The translations under genes and the position numbers were made by a program. From Fennellomyces sp. T-0311 (taxonomy: Eukaryota; Mucoromycota; Mucoromycetes; Mucorales; Lichtheimiaceae), in NCBI GenBank assembly GCA_025266875.1, contig JALLLT010000010.1, positions 744,001 to 808,000 of the forward strand: a stretch of 64,000 nt of DNA, given 5' to 3'. Shown piece by piece: positions 37,751 to 50,372 of this stretch; within the stretch, counting starts at the first letter, position 1; every line of letters starts with the position of its first letter. Under the pieces are notes generated by a model. It was not told the DNA's origin, ran no database searches, and was given only the letters and a program-made list of their open reading frames with translations.

Positions 37751-40700
37751 TTATCGATAGGCATTACGACTTACATCAGCAGGAAGGTAAGTATCTGCTG
37801 CAGCCTCAGGGTATGGCGCCGGAACTTCGTATACACTGTCATCTAGTGGTACCGAACTTAGCAAAACTTCCTTCTTGTCGCTAATACGTGATGCAGCAGC
37901 GCGCAAAACATCATGACTGATGGGATCCTATAACCGAGTTATAGTCAGCAGTGGATTCTAATACTTGCTCGGGAGCTGATTGTACCTCATATTCAGCAGC
38001 GCTGTAACTCTGCACAAGTTTATGCACCTGAGGGGGTGACAGTATCCAGCAAACATCAAAGATAACCTTGATATCGTCAGGTGTTGCCTTTTTCAATTGC
38101 AAAAGTTTTGTCGCCTGTGAAAGGTGTTCTAGCTGAAGGGTGGCATCGACAATATTTCGTGTCCGACACCAGTCCTCAAGTGTTGTGATGTTGTGCTGCA
38201 CTTGCATTGCTAGAGTAAAAAAGAATTGTCAGTATTTATACCAAAAGTATAGATAACCAGCTTACCTCGCTTCCACGAGTTAAAGTTGCGACGCATTATC
38301 AAGTCATTGAAAGCAGTGACTTCGATGTACTTCAGCAACTCGTTCATCACTTGTTCCACCACCAATGGGTGTACTTCATATCCTTTCATGATTTCGTAAG
38401 CCTTGTGTAGAACAGATAGGAGATCGTCCATGGTGACAGGAGCTGTTTGTCCCGGCATAAGACTGCTGCTGTTGTTGCTAACGAAACCAGGCAACGACTG
38501 GCTTTCAATGATTGCTGGAACGACGACACGCTGAAGCTGCTTCTTCAACTCTGAGACCCAGTGGTTGTAAATGCTATCTTGGACGTATTGCAGTTCATAC
38601 TTCATGGATGCAATGATCTTTTCTATCTCGTGCCATCGAACCTCCGATTCCTGTCGTTGTGTACTGCGTTCGATATCACTTTCCGAAGCGTTGATTACGG
38701 AAAGTAATTCGTGAGCATTGATCAACCAGTATGCACATGCTTCATTGGATTTTTCGCCGACAAATGACTATCGCAAACGTCTGCTTAGTCCAAGTCATAA
38801 AAAACCTTAATTTCAAAACGTACCAGACACTGCTTTTCAATGGCTTCCATGATGGCGAAAAGCCATTGTTCAGACTCCAGAAGGAAACCTCGCTTCCACA
38901 TCTCCACAACACAGAAACCAATCACATGTGCTGGGAAAGTCTTTTCCTTCGATGACGGAGGGCTTGAAGCGTTGGGCGGAATGATGGATAAATCTCTGAT
39001 AAGTCCTTCTAGCACGTCAGCTTGCAAAAGATTTTCATCTTGCAAAAGGGTATACAATGGGTCGTCAGGCTGGCAGGAAGCAGAGCTTGCGGCTGCTGTA
39101 ATTGGCTGCTCAGTGGTCTTGCTACTCTTTCGTCGCATAGCAGTAGTAGTTCGCCGACCATGATATGGAGACTTTTGCTGCTGCTTTTGCTGCTGGCGAC
39201 GGGAGTTACCAAGGGTTTGAGATAATTGAGCCTTCAGAGCCGCAATCTGACTCTTTAATTCACCCATATCAGCATCATCCATAGGTTTTTCGACGGTTTC
39301 TTGAGAAGCGTGTCTAAGTTGCGCGATCTCCTCTTTTTGTCGCGCCAATTCTTCAGTGAGTCGTGCAATCTCTTTATCTTGCATCTTGATTTTGTTGAGG
39401 GAAGTGATGTATTCGCTCTTTAAGCCATCGCGCTGCTGCTGCAACGAGGCCCAGTGATCTCCATCAGGTCCAGCCTTATCGATAGCGTTCGTGAGGTTCT
39501 TTGCTTTATCATCCAAACTGTCGTATTTGGTAATCCATGAACGCACTTGGGTTTCAAGTTCTGTTGCCTTGCTTTTAAGCTTGGCTTTATCCTCCTTTTG
39601 CTGAGCAAGGTTCTGTGTCAATTCGACAACCTTGGTCTCAAGCTTGTAGGACACCTCCTTGAAGTGACTGACAGATCTAGCTTCTGCACGCATAACAACA
39701 AGCTGCTTTCGCGCGTTTCGCCGACGAATGCATGTCTGGATACGGATTATATGCTTTCGCTGCGCCTGGTACTTTTTGCGTGCAGACCTACGTATAGTAT
39801 TAACTAACACTGTCATTCAATGCTCCTTATCAAATCCCTTACCATCCTCGCACAATTCTTTGTATTTGGGTCGCAGCGTTGTGCTCTCGAATCATGGAGA
39901 AACGCTTCTTGGCAATCAATGCCCTTGATGCTTTCAATGCAAGAAAGCGTTATTAGTGCATTCGACTATCATTATGCTTTCCCATTAACATACCAGCTTG
40001 GATTTGGATGATGATAGCACGTTGCTTCAGGTACCACTTTCGTGCTGCATAGCGTCTCCAATGCTTTTGGATAATCGTCGCTGCTTTCTCGCGACGCAAA
40101 TTCTCCAGTTGTACTTGACCAACCTTTCTTCTCGCAACCTGCTGTAGCTGAGTAATCAACTTCAGCGTGCGCAAATAACGACGTCTTTCAATGAAACGAC
40201 GAATATTCTTTTGCAAGAAGATGGCGACTTGTGTCCAACGATCGGTACGAAGCTTTTCCATATATGCAAGCTAAAAAGAGGAGGTTAATATTATGTCTTG
40301 TGTGCTATATCCTTTTATTTACCTGTCCAGCACGGAAGAAAATCTTCGTGAGACCAATCTGATACTTGTCAGAGTCTTGGATATGCGTATCCACCACAGC
40401 TGAGCACAACTTGCGAGTATCCTTTTCGGACTTGGGATACCAATGGGCAGGTTCAACCAAAGCATAGTATCTGGATAAACCGGTATTGTTAGTTCACCTT
40501 CCTATCAACCAAATAATTATTGCATGCCTTTCCGCGAATTCCTCAAATGTCCACCGTGAAGGATAACCAGCGCAACTGATGCGAATTGTTTCTAGTACAC
40601 CACAGGCGCGCAATTGGGCCAGGACCATGTTGGGTTCGAAAATCCATGCTTTCTTCGCTTCGTTAGGCTTGATACAACGGATATAATGCACGTTCGTTTG

Positions 40701-43359
40701 TCCAATGGTATCCATCAAATTGATCAACGAGATCTAAAAGCATCTCAACTCTATTAGATTGACTCAGCCTTTCTAATATCCGATTACAATTTACCTTGAA
40801 CATAGAGCCAAGTGTCGGCTTCTTCGCAACACTTGTCTTTGAAGCACCGGGTTTCTTGGCAGGAGCGTCACCCTATATGAAGGGAGTTAATAAAGGACGA
40901 TAATCCATCCCAGCAATACATACAAGACTGTTGGATGGGCTGGGGGAGGAAGCGGCATTTGCGCGCTTAATCATGTCAGCAAGGAACTCGAACTCAGAGT
41001 TTTGTAAAAGTGCGAGATGTTCATCGGGTACAGTGTCCTTATTCTTCTCCATGAATCCTTCGGCTTCGTACTGAACGTCATGTGCATAGTGAACAACTGT
41101 AAATGCGTTATTCGAGAATCTGGGTTTCTTGAAATAGTTTTGATAGTTCGGCGTGCCAAAGTTGGAGTACAACTTGTTACAGAAACCTTGATCGGATCCA
41201 GATGGCAAGCGAGATTCCTAATCAAATAATTATGATAAGCTACAAGTTGTTCGATATCCAAATACTACTTACTTCGTCAAGCAGCGAAAGGATACCCATC
41301 TTGGCTTCAATCATTTCAATACACTTTTGGTTGTCACTGAAATCGATGAATGTCCAGTCAATGTTTTCGCGGATGTATTCCTATCACAGCATATTTGTTA
41401 GTAAAAAGTATTGTTGTATACGCCATAAACCAAATCACCTCCTGTTCCAATTTAAAGACATGTTGATTGAACTATAAAATCAACATTTAATAATCACGCA
41501 GTGTTCACGAAACCATGTATAATATACCTGCTGCTGGAGCTTTTCATTTGCGTAATTGATACAGAACTGTTCGAACGAATTCTTTTTGAAATGTTCGAAA
41601 CCATAGATATCAAGCACACCGATAAATGTTGACACGCGTTCGATGTCGACACAGGCCAAGCTCTCGTTTACCACTCCAACGAGCCAGTCGAACAAGTTGC
41701 TGTACATGTATTTTGCCATGGAATCTCTGACCACTTGGGCTTGCTGTGGGTTCAAGTTGGTCATAATCTTTTCGGATCGTGTGCTGATTTGCTTTCGAAC
41801 AATCCATTTTTTGAATTCATTGGCATTGATACCAAGCAACTGGGTTGCCATGACCAACGATGTATCACTTTCTGATAGCATGGCGTCGGTGCGACCACCA
41901 ATTTCGATATTACCGAGGTGAAGCAATGCAGCCAAAAGACGGAAGATTTGCTCCTGCGTTTCCTCGTTGATACCAACCATCGCTAACGACTCTTTGGTAA
42001 TGCCAAACTCCTCTGCATCGTCGACACCGGGAATGTCACCAGTACCACCTTGCTTCAAGTAGTGGAAATCTGACCATTCTTTCAAATCAAACTTCTGGCG
42101 CTGTTCATCAGAGGCACCAGCAGTAAACTATTTTCACAATGTATTAATTAATCAGTCAACCCTTTTTTACGACTAGCTACCACTTACCTGATAGAAAATA
42201 TGGTAGTTTCGTTCGGTTTCGGGTTGGAAGATAAGACGTGAACGTTCCAAAAGATATGTACGGATCTTGGCACCGACAATATTGCATTGTTTGTCAAATT
42301 GAATCTATCCACGTCGAAATCATGTCAAAACGGAAGTTTATACGATGCAGCCGAGTGCATATCTGACCTCGATATATTTTCCAAAGCGAGAACTGTTGTC
42401 ATTTCTGGTTGTTTTGGCGTTACCAAACGCTTCCATGATAGGATTCGTAGCTTATGAAGCGCATGTATTAGCAATGTGCCCATCGCTGATAAGTGCTATT
42501 CCCCCTTTTTGCACTTTTTACCTAGGATCTGCTCCTCGACCTCCGTCATTGCTCCTGTGCCACTTTTTGACTTCTTTCCAACAGTCTCCTTATCATCGGC
42601 TGTGGCGAAGTATCGCATAATATACTTTGCGCTTACAGTCTTACCGGCACCACTATTGCACACCGTTCAGCACTTTAGTTTAAAGAGTTTCGGTATGGCT
42701 TACCTCTCTCCAGATACAATGATAGTTTGATTTGAGTTCTCCCGAATCATACATCTGTACGCATCTTCAGCAATAGCAAACAAATGCGGTTCGAGCTCTC
42801 CTCGACGGCGACCCGAGTATCGCTGAATAATCTCCGGTTCATAAAGAGTAACACGATCAAACGGATTGGTGGCAATTAAAACGATGCCCGAATAGGTGTA
42901 TATTTGTCGCTGACCGTATCGTGTTTTGATGGTGTGAAGCACTAGTGCCGATATTGAGCTTGCTGCCCGCAAAACCAACGCTTCCCATTGAATCTACACT
43001 TACCAGAAGGTTCGTTCAAATGACTGAGATTGGTCAAATCATCGGCATCCTCCATTTTAGGTGGATTTCTCAACGGTGGCAAACTGCTCCCCTTGGTCTT
43101 CTCTAATTCAGCAATGGTCGACTCGAACAGATGCTCCTAAATCGCATGCGCAATCGTCAATGTCGCATTCTAATAGATTGATTCCTAACATTACCCGAGA
43201 CTCATCCGCGTCATTAGCAAATACGATCTTGACATGGCTGTCATTAACATCTTTGGAGACTAGAGAGGCTGACACCCAGCCCTCCTCGTCATCGGTGAAC
43301 CAAGCTTTGATGCCGACGGTATATATATCAAGTGCCTGGGTCACTTGTGTAGATGGCAT
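37751..43359 (-). CDS. MYO2: class V myosin heavy chain
   Basis: Nineteen exons: 43195-43359, 43004-43136, 42704-42941, 42522-42652, 42368-42450, 42188-42304, 41528-42127, 41439-41471, 41273-41380, 40924-41217, 40795-40872, 40528-40733, 40323-40470, 39994-40270, 39843-39930, 38824-39787, 38266-38767, 37986-38209 and 37751-37927, giving 1521 aa. An SH3-like start ([20 protein letters not shown]) precedes the motor (P-loop [20 protein letters not shown], switch [11 protein letters not shown], switch [17 protein letters not shown], relay [12 protein letters not shown]). About six IQ motifs, a coiled coil ([20 protein letters not shown]) and a C-terminal DIL cargo domain ([32 protein letters not shown]) follow. 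It moves vesicles and organelles along actin to growing tips. One intron (40471-40527) has a GC donor. The symbol is by family analogy. Confidence 0.95.
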
Positions 43360-45107
43360 CTCAATAATGATTGGCTGGTGCCCGAAAGTTGATGAAGTTT
43401 ACTTATGGACTCGAGGCTCGTGTTCTCAACTTAAGCAGCTTTGAAGTCGGAGTAGCCAGGGGCGTGCTTCTACTGCTGTGTCGCACAAGCAATGTGGATC
43501 CGATGGAAGACATATTAACTGCCCTCTCCTGGGCACATATTCTACACTTTTCATAAAATCATATAATCCAATTACACATTTATAGATACCTCTTTGTCTG
43601 TAGCATCCTCTATACGAAACTGTAACTGCTCAGCCAACGCTAAACAACTTCCGTCCCCCTTTCCCACAGGAACAGGAGGTCATGTGCGGTATTAGCGCAC
43701 AGCATCCTACATATCAACTAAGCTCCTTGGCCTTTTTAAAGTATATTTGTTCATGGCAACCCTATCAATGAGTCTATACATCTTGTATGGACTTAGGGAT
43801 CATTTACTAGCGTTATAATCGTCATGTCTCTGGGGCGACACATGTAAAGCGCCACAGTTAAGTGAATACTGATCAATGCTGCTTACTTCTTCAATATGAG
43901 TTATTCACATAGAAGCTCTGTACATAAAAGAAGTTCGATAATTAATATTGTGTCTACATGGAGCGGTGTACGTATGTCTATGGGGAAAAAAGTAACAACT
44001 GTTGTTTTGAGGGAGAAAAAGTAGCAAAAGCTTACGTTTCTGACATCCAGTACGTTGCTTATGAGAGCTCTCTTCACTCGTGGTATTGGTGATAATAAAT
44101 ATTGAAGACAAGAGCTCAATGCCTAATGTTACACTTACATATGTTCATAAAATGATATGATATTTGAAAAGTTATGTCTACATACGTATCCTATTATGAA
44201 ATGCTACTTGAGCTGGTCCTCTTTAATCGCTTCTTCCTTACGACTCAGCGCATTGAACAATACGTACAAAAGCAATAATTAAGTTGGAACATAATGGAGA
44301 GAACACGAATGCATGTGATTTGTCAAAGCGGTGTATAAAAAAATTGGATGCATAAAGCATCGATCCGTAGATTTGTTGTTTCTGCGTACGTAAGCCTCAT
44401 GGATAAGCGTTGTGAGAATCTAAAAGACGTGATCCTGACTAATATCTCAGCTCCGATATATATCAAAAGCAATGTATACACATAAAAGATCAAGAATGGG
44501 GCATCTATCACCAAGCTGAGGTCCTTGAAGCAAAAATAGCTTTCAGCGTATGTAAAGGAGTTATACGTAGTTGATTTGGCTCTCTACATTTTATCATATG
44601 TGGAGCGTCGTTTACAGAAAGTTTAATAATGCCGGATGCGGTAATATGAACCAATCATCGCACTTGCTGCAATTCGAGCAGTTACGGATGTGTAAACATA
44701 TGTGCACGATCGGTTGGAAGCATATGCCACACTTAATTGTTATTTGTTTTATCTAGAAAAGCCTAATGATTCGCATGAATATGCATTTTGCCTAAGGCTC
44801 TTAAAATAAGGGGTTGATGTTGATCATTGCATATACTTGACCTTCCATGTAGTTGGAAATCTACTTATCAAATTGTCGTCACCAACGACAGTATAAACTT
44901 ATCCATACAAGTGCTGCTTTTTTACTATAAAAAATTAACATTGGATCTTTTTTCTCTATATTTGACTCTGGGTATTCTGAAATTTATGTATACGTATGGC
45001 TGTGAATGATTGTAGAAAATTTTACATATGAAATAAGGGGCAACCTTCATGCGAAGATACAAAATAGGATGACGGATAATTGATTTCCAGTTAGATCGGA
45101 AACCTAA
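43360..45107. other. intergenic DNA upstream of myosin V
   Basis: The first 350 bp are the myosin V promoter and 5' leader. A short minus-strand stretch near 43610-43670 reads like protein (GDGSCLALAEQLQFRIEDAT) but cannot be joined to a credible frame. The rest is AT-rich DNA without a supportable gene. Confidence 0.45.
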
Positions 45108-45825
45108 TCATTCCACAAGGACAGATGGCCGCCAATAAGCGGCCGGAGCATTATTGCATTGTTTCGTGGCTGGAGCTTCGTTTATCCGTGCGTCCAGCAC
45201 ACTTGGGTCAAGCAGGTCCAAATCGCATTCAAATGTCTTGGGGACAATTGTGCATGTCGGCTCAGATACGACATCGTATTCTAGTTCCCATGCACATGAG
45301 TAGGTTGTCCGTTGTTGCTCTTGATCGTTGCTGCCTGGATAAGTTACTGATGTTCTCTCATCCTGCTTTGTATTGACGGGCACCGGTACTGCTGCTGCAT
45401 TTTTGTATGAAACGCTGTGTATCCGACGGTTGCCATTGTCGTCTTTCGATACAACGGTTAGTCCATCAATGACGGGGCTTTCGGATGACTGAAAGGATTG
45501 TTGTTGCTGCTGTTTCGTCGAAAAGATAAGCTTACTACGTTCCTTGTCATAGCCAGAATATTCAAAGTCCATTGGCTTGTGGCTAACCAAGCCGGGTTGC
45601 TCGATCCACAGTCGAATTTTCGCGCATGACATGTGCTGCAGCGTAAGACGTGGGAACGCAAGCAAGCGGAATAGGCGAGAGCAGCGGCATAGTTGGAATA
45701 AGGACGAGTTGTCAACAAAGGTGAAGATGTGGTCAATAAGTTCGACAGGAATGGTGGTAGCGGTGCTGTTCAGTGGTGTTGGTTATAATGCTATAGCAAC
45801 TAAACGGTTGTAAACCATACCTCAT
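45108..45825 (-). CDS. F-box protein
   Basis: Two exons: 45821-45825 (only ATG plus two bases) and 45108-45765, giving 220 aa. The F-box lies at the N-terminus (TIPVELIDHIFTFVDNSSLF, LCRCSRLFRLLAFPRL), the Skp1-binding module of SCF ubiquitin ligases. The following region is a beta-rich segment (IRLWIEQPGLVSHKPMDFEY) with a poly-Gln run and a Glu/Thr-rich C-terminus. Substrate unknown. The intron before the F-box is required because an in-frame TAA lies just upstream of exon 2 and exon 2 has no early ATG. It lies 170 bp downstream of the Eaf3 gene on the same strand. Confidence 0.75.
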
Positions 45826-45993
45826 TGTTATTATCGGATGACGAATGGATGAAAGAGAAAGAAGACGGGTGGTATTTATTTGTGTAAGAAGGGGGTTCGG
45901 GGTAATCGTTATCAACAGCGATCAGTGAGGAACTATGTGCATTATCTGTTTGGTGCCTGGGCTCGCATCGGAGCAGTGATATCATCTGAAAGT

Positions 45994-47292
45994 TTATGGA
46001 AAGAAATCTGTCGTGTGATCTTGCAGAAATCTAGTAAGAGTCAGCACGGGTTTCACTTATTTGGAAAATCCTCCGTCATGGCAGTACCTTAGAAAATCGA
46101 AAAACGACCCTTTTAGTAATGATAGAGTTTCCGTATCAACGTTTGACTGGCTCATCAGAGATGGCATTTGCACTGCTCTTCAGGTAAGCACAGAGGATGA
46201 GATTTCTTCTTTTGTATTCCATACCAAACAAACGCAGCAGATGCTCGATGCCGTAGACGTCGCTGGGGGCCTTCTGGGTTGCCTGGAGATCCTCGTATTG
46301 CTTCCTCTCGGGGTTGTAGAGCAGCGACGATCCGAGCGATTTGTCAAAGTAGAGCTTGATGCCATCGACGACCAGCTGGAGTGTTTCGTCATCCCTGGTG
46401 GGTGTTAAACTAAAAGTGATGCAGAAAACACAAAAACACTGACATGTTACACCGGCCACGGGCTCCATGGAAATACTGTTGCAATATTTCAGAGACAGAT
46501 GGTGTGCGTGGGAGTGGCACTAACTGCCGAATGTCGCAATTGAGCATCTGTCTCTCTTCCCTTTCTCCCCAACCAGGCTCTGGCCCCACCTACTTGGTGA
46601 TTTTTCGTCACGTTTTCCCAGTCGTCCACCAAATGCCCTTTAAGCAATTCAGGAATCGGCAGCTTGAACTCTGAGCGCCGCACCGATTCCTCTTCCTGCT
46701 CCCATCGTGATTGAGTGTCCATGACTACCACCCATCTATACACACACAACCTACCGCTCGTGCTTTATCTGCGCTGCTGTCGCGTTGCCGCGTTCGACCG
46801 CGTACCTCGCTGTCTTGCCGTGAAATGGACGAGCTGGATCGTGAAGACGGTTTTCGTCGTGCATGCATCTCTTTCAGTTGTTGTTGTTTCTGCAGATTCG
46901 TGTCGGTCCACTTTAGCACGCGCTCATCGGAAACCCATTCATCCCACCTTTTGTAATAAAAACAGAGCGTCCAGGAGTTGGGAGGGGTAGAAAACACCGA
47001 TAGAAATTTTAGCACTGCGGGCTGGCCGTATGTCCTTCGTTGCATACTGATTGACTCACGTTTGCTTCCACCCTTTGTAATGGACCAGGTAGTATGGCCG
47101 CTCCTCTTCCGATTCCTCTACTCGCCTCTCCACATTAATGATCTTTCAAATCCCAATGTTACTGTCAATTGAGCTGCCTCCGATCTCGGGATTTCTTCGA
47201 CATTTCAAACTTACCTTAGCCTCGTACAGTAACAGGCCATGATAGCAAAGCACTCGTTCATCCTTGTCGAAATTGAATTCCCTTTTGGACAT
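45994..47292 (-). CDS. EAF3: chromo-barrel/MRG protein, Eaf3/MRG15
   Basis: Eight exons: 47215-47292, 47060-47127, 46755-46947, 46594-46698, 46453-46547, 46225-46409, 46088-46172 and 45994-46030, giving 281 aa. The chromo barrel (EFNFDKDERVLCYHGLLLYE, YYLVHYKGWKQTWDEWV, ERVLKW) recognises methylated H3K36. After a Lys/Arg/Ser linker comes the MRG domain (FKLPIPELLKGHLVDDWENV, LVPLPRTPSVSEILQQYF, YGIEHLLRLFVQMPSLM, LLKGSFFDFLRFL). It belongs to NuA4 acetyltransferase and Rpd3S deacetylase complexes. An in-frame ATG two codons earlier (47298) is an alternative start. Exons were recovered by splice joining; no single long frame shows the gene. Confidence 0.92.
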
Positions 47293-47298
47293 GGCCAT

Positions 47299-48157
47299 TC
47301 AAAAAAAGAGAGTAGGCAACCAGACCAAAAAATTCGTGGTGCGGCCTTTTAAAAGCACGGCAATACCATTCAGAGCCCTTCTGCCTCTTTCGAACGCCAC
47401 AGAAGCATCAGTTTCGACAAACTGCACTTGCAAGTCCATTTTGGCGTCCATGGATAGCATATTCCTCCATATATATCATTATAGACTCTCGCATGCGCTG
47501 TCTGCAAACAACGGGGCTGCCATAGGCAACCAGGTTTCTACCTATATCCCGCTCGTCGCCAACATACTCTTCCATAAACTGATTTATCAGTAGGGTCATT
47601 TCTTCAATGTCTGTCGTGCATTAAACCCGCTCCACGTTGGATTTGCCGTTTTCAGTGAATTTATGAAACCATATGTGATCGGCTGATGCATGTTTGAGCC
47701 TGGCCCGATTTTATGTAAGTGATGCATCACCAGACCGCCTATCTCCGAATAAATTGGTGAATAGGATGGATTGAAATGAGACCAATTGAAGTAATGGCTC
47801 CGGTACGCATATTCCGATCCAACTCCTTTTAATTAGAAGCCTGCCAATGAACCACGAAAGTATATTTAGTACCTAATATACAACTAGTCAGCGGAGAGAT
47901 AACGGTGCTGCGACACACATCCCATCCACTTGTCTTCGCGGGTACGTATACCTAAATCCTTTGAATCAATAAAGGTGCAGATGCATGAACTTTACGTAGG
48001 CATGTTAATTGACTATGCTTATAATGAATTTGTCTGCGCTTGGTTATGCGGCATAGGATAGAGTTTACTTATATCTTTAATATACGCAGCATGCTTTAAC
48101 CGCCCATGTAAAAGCAAAGATTTTATTTCGTACAGTTTCAAGTATACTATACGTTGC
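47299..48157. other. intergenic DNA upstream of EAF3
   Basis: About 860 bp with the EAF3 promoter and the 3' flank of hydrolase 1. No gene is supported. Confidence 0.5.
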
Positions 48158-49562
48158 TTAAAGTTTGGCAGAAAAATTTATAGTCCTGTTAATCAGCTGA
48201 ATAATTTCAGGGACTGAATCCAATTTAGGTTAATAACAAATTATGGTAACATTGATGTTGAAACGCATACCAATTATATGGGGAGTCTCTGCAATAACCA
48301 TATGGGATCCTTCAACGTAGCTGTTAGTGAGCATAGAAGATTGTGCCACGATTTCAGGGCCTAATTTCGGGTCGGTACTGTAAAAAAAAAAGAAATGATT
48401 AAAACGTGACCAGCTGTATGCTGAAAGGTTGAAGCGTACAATGTAGACTTTTTAGCATGAATAATATGAACTGGAATCGACAACGATCTCAAACTTCTAA
48501 ACGCAATAGGCGTGCAAAGCTGGGAAGCCATATATATAAGCTGGCAAATGCTATGGTTAACTGCAAAGAAGCAACAGCGGGAAAATGCATCGACTTACAT
48601 GCTCCTCTGTTTTAGGACACTTTAACCTCACAGTGCAGTCCTCAGCGTCATAAAGGCCATAGTTCTAGTATTTGTTTATAATTTTTTATGAGTAATCCAT
48701 TTACTTCCAAATAGTAGGAGCCTACCACATAATTCTGAAGTACTTCTGGGTGCAAGTCCCTCCAAAATGGACGACCATCCAAAGATTTAAAGCAATCCTC
48801 TCTATACATTTAACACCAAATTAAGGAGCCATCCAAGTTTTTATTTATTGTTACGAATTACGTACCTGCTTTTCCATGTGTCACGACGCTTCAATGCTCC
48901 TAATATTGGCGGGGAGTTCTTAAGCTTTTTATAAGGACCTATCTTCTTGTTAATGACTGGTTCTGGAATGCACAGACCATCAAAGGTTCTCGGATGGAAG
49001 AACTCGGCCAGGATCCTACGTTTATGTAGACACAAGTTGCTTAGTCATCACATACAATACTAAGGCTTGAAAGCGTACATGGATGTGCCACCGAGACTAT
49101 GACCAACCCCGATTACTTTGTCATAGTTTTCCTTGAGTTTCATTTTTTCGACGACCTGGACGGTATCCAAAGAGTTATCGATCCAGTTGACTACGTAAAA
49201 ACATTTTAACCTTTTGATTAGTTTTAAATAATTTTAAGCTTACATGTGGGCACATGAACATGCCCTTCATTCAATCGAGCGGAATCACCGTGGTTACGAC
49301 TATCCCAGGCATAAAAGTGGAAATCTGTTTGATTGTACTGTGGCAGCTCACGTAACTGAGCTAGGGTTCGACGCATCAGAGGATGCAGTATTTCCTTGTG
49401 AAATCCATTGGCGTGAGACCAAAGAAGTGCGACTTTAGAGGTGTGCGGTTGAACTGGAGCTGGAAACTCATGCTTCTCAACAACCAAGCGTTGATTCTCG
49501 GATCCAGCGGTTGAAGGATGAACAGGGATATCGGTGGTAAGTACAGGTATCAAACGTGTCAT
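48158..49562 (-). CDS. alpha/beta-hydrolase fold protein (tandem copy 1)
   Basis: Eight exons: 49244-49562, 49079-49190, 48866-49015, 48726-48801, 48599-48664, 48440-48540, 48271-48377 and 48158-48213, giving 328 aa. Motifs: VALLWSHANGFHKEILHPLM near the oxyanion loop, FYAWDSRNHGDSARLNEGHV, nucleophile elbow GVGHSLGGTSM and the late catalytic His in YVEGSHMVIAETP. The reaction is unknown; the family includes esterases and secondary-metabolism hydrolases. No signal peptide is present, so it is likely cytosolic. The exon lengths equal those of copy 2 except for the last exon, so the genes arose by tandem duplication. The reading frame is intact. Confidence 0.87.
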
Positions 49563-50372
49563 TGTGTTAAGTGAAAAAGTTTAACAGAAAATAATAAAGG
49601 TACGATCAAAGGCAGCTTTATGTTAGTCAAGGTTCGTAAAATGAATACCCGAATAAAAAAAATTATGTCCGCGTTTTCCCAGCGCCTACTGCGTTTGGCT
49701 TTAAATTGTATAGCTCTACCTAGTAGTGAGCACATATAGATTGCTTTACGTGCCTGAGTACCCGATAGTAATGAAATAGGCCGCGGTTAGTATTAACTGA
49801 CCTAAAGCTATCAGTGCATGCTATAGATGAGTAATTTATTGGTTTAGATACATAGATAAAATTGTACCTGACGACTATTGTCAGCGAAAGTAGATCAGAA
49901 TCTCTCTGTTCAGTTTTTTTTTTCAGATTACAGTATATACTCCACGTGTTCAAACATTCACAAAACTCGCGTTACAAGATCTGATAGATTATTCTTATTG
50001 TATATACGCAAAAGTAGCTTTAATCAAAACCACTGTTGATCCAAAATTCTTGATCCGCAAAATAAGTGCATGCGTATTATGCAAAAACATTTATCACCTT
50101 GACACTACGAAGAAAGCTTTTAGTCTTCGTACAACAAAGGTAGAAGTAGACGGCACATTCAAATCTTGTAATTATATTATATAGACCGTAGATATCTTAC
50201 TCCATTTACTTAATAATGTATGTATGTACGCGTTTATACAAGTATACCTTATATTTGATTAGTTATATATACACCAAGTACCTTTATTACTCCTCGCGTA
50301 TCACTAATTAGACGATACAAATATTCTAGGTGTAATGGATCCGTCAAACAGGAATATTGGGAAAGCAAATAT
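49563..50372. other. spacer between the two hydrolase genes
   Basis: About 810 bp of AT-rich DNA with the promoter of copy 1. No gene is seen. Confidence 0.5.

Noticed and set aside
43371..43760. Protein-like stretch upstream of myosin V (GDGSCLALAEQL), reminiscent of an OTU start
   Set aside because: The flanking frames stop at once and splice joins do not extend it; it is more likely the myosin V 5' leader.
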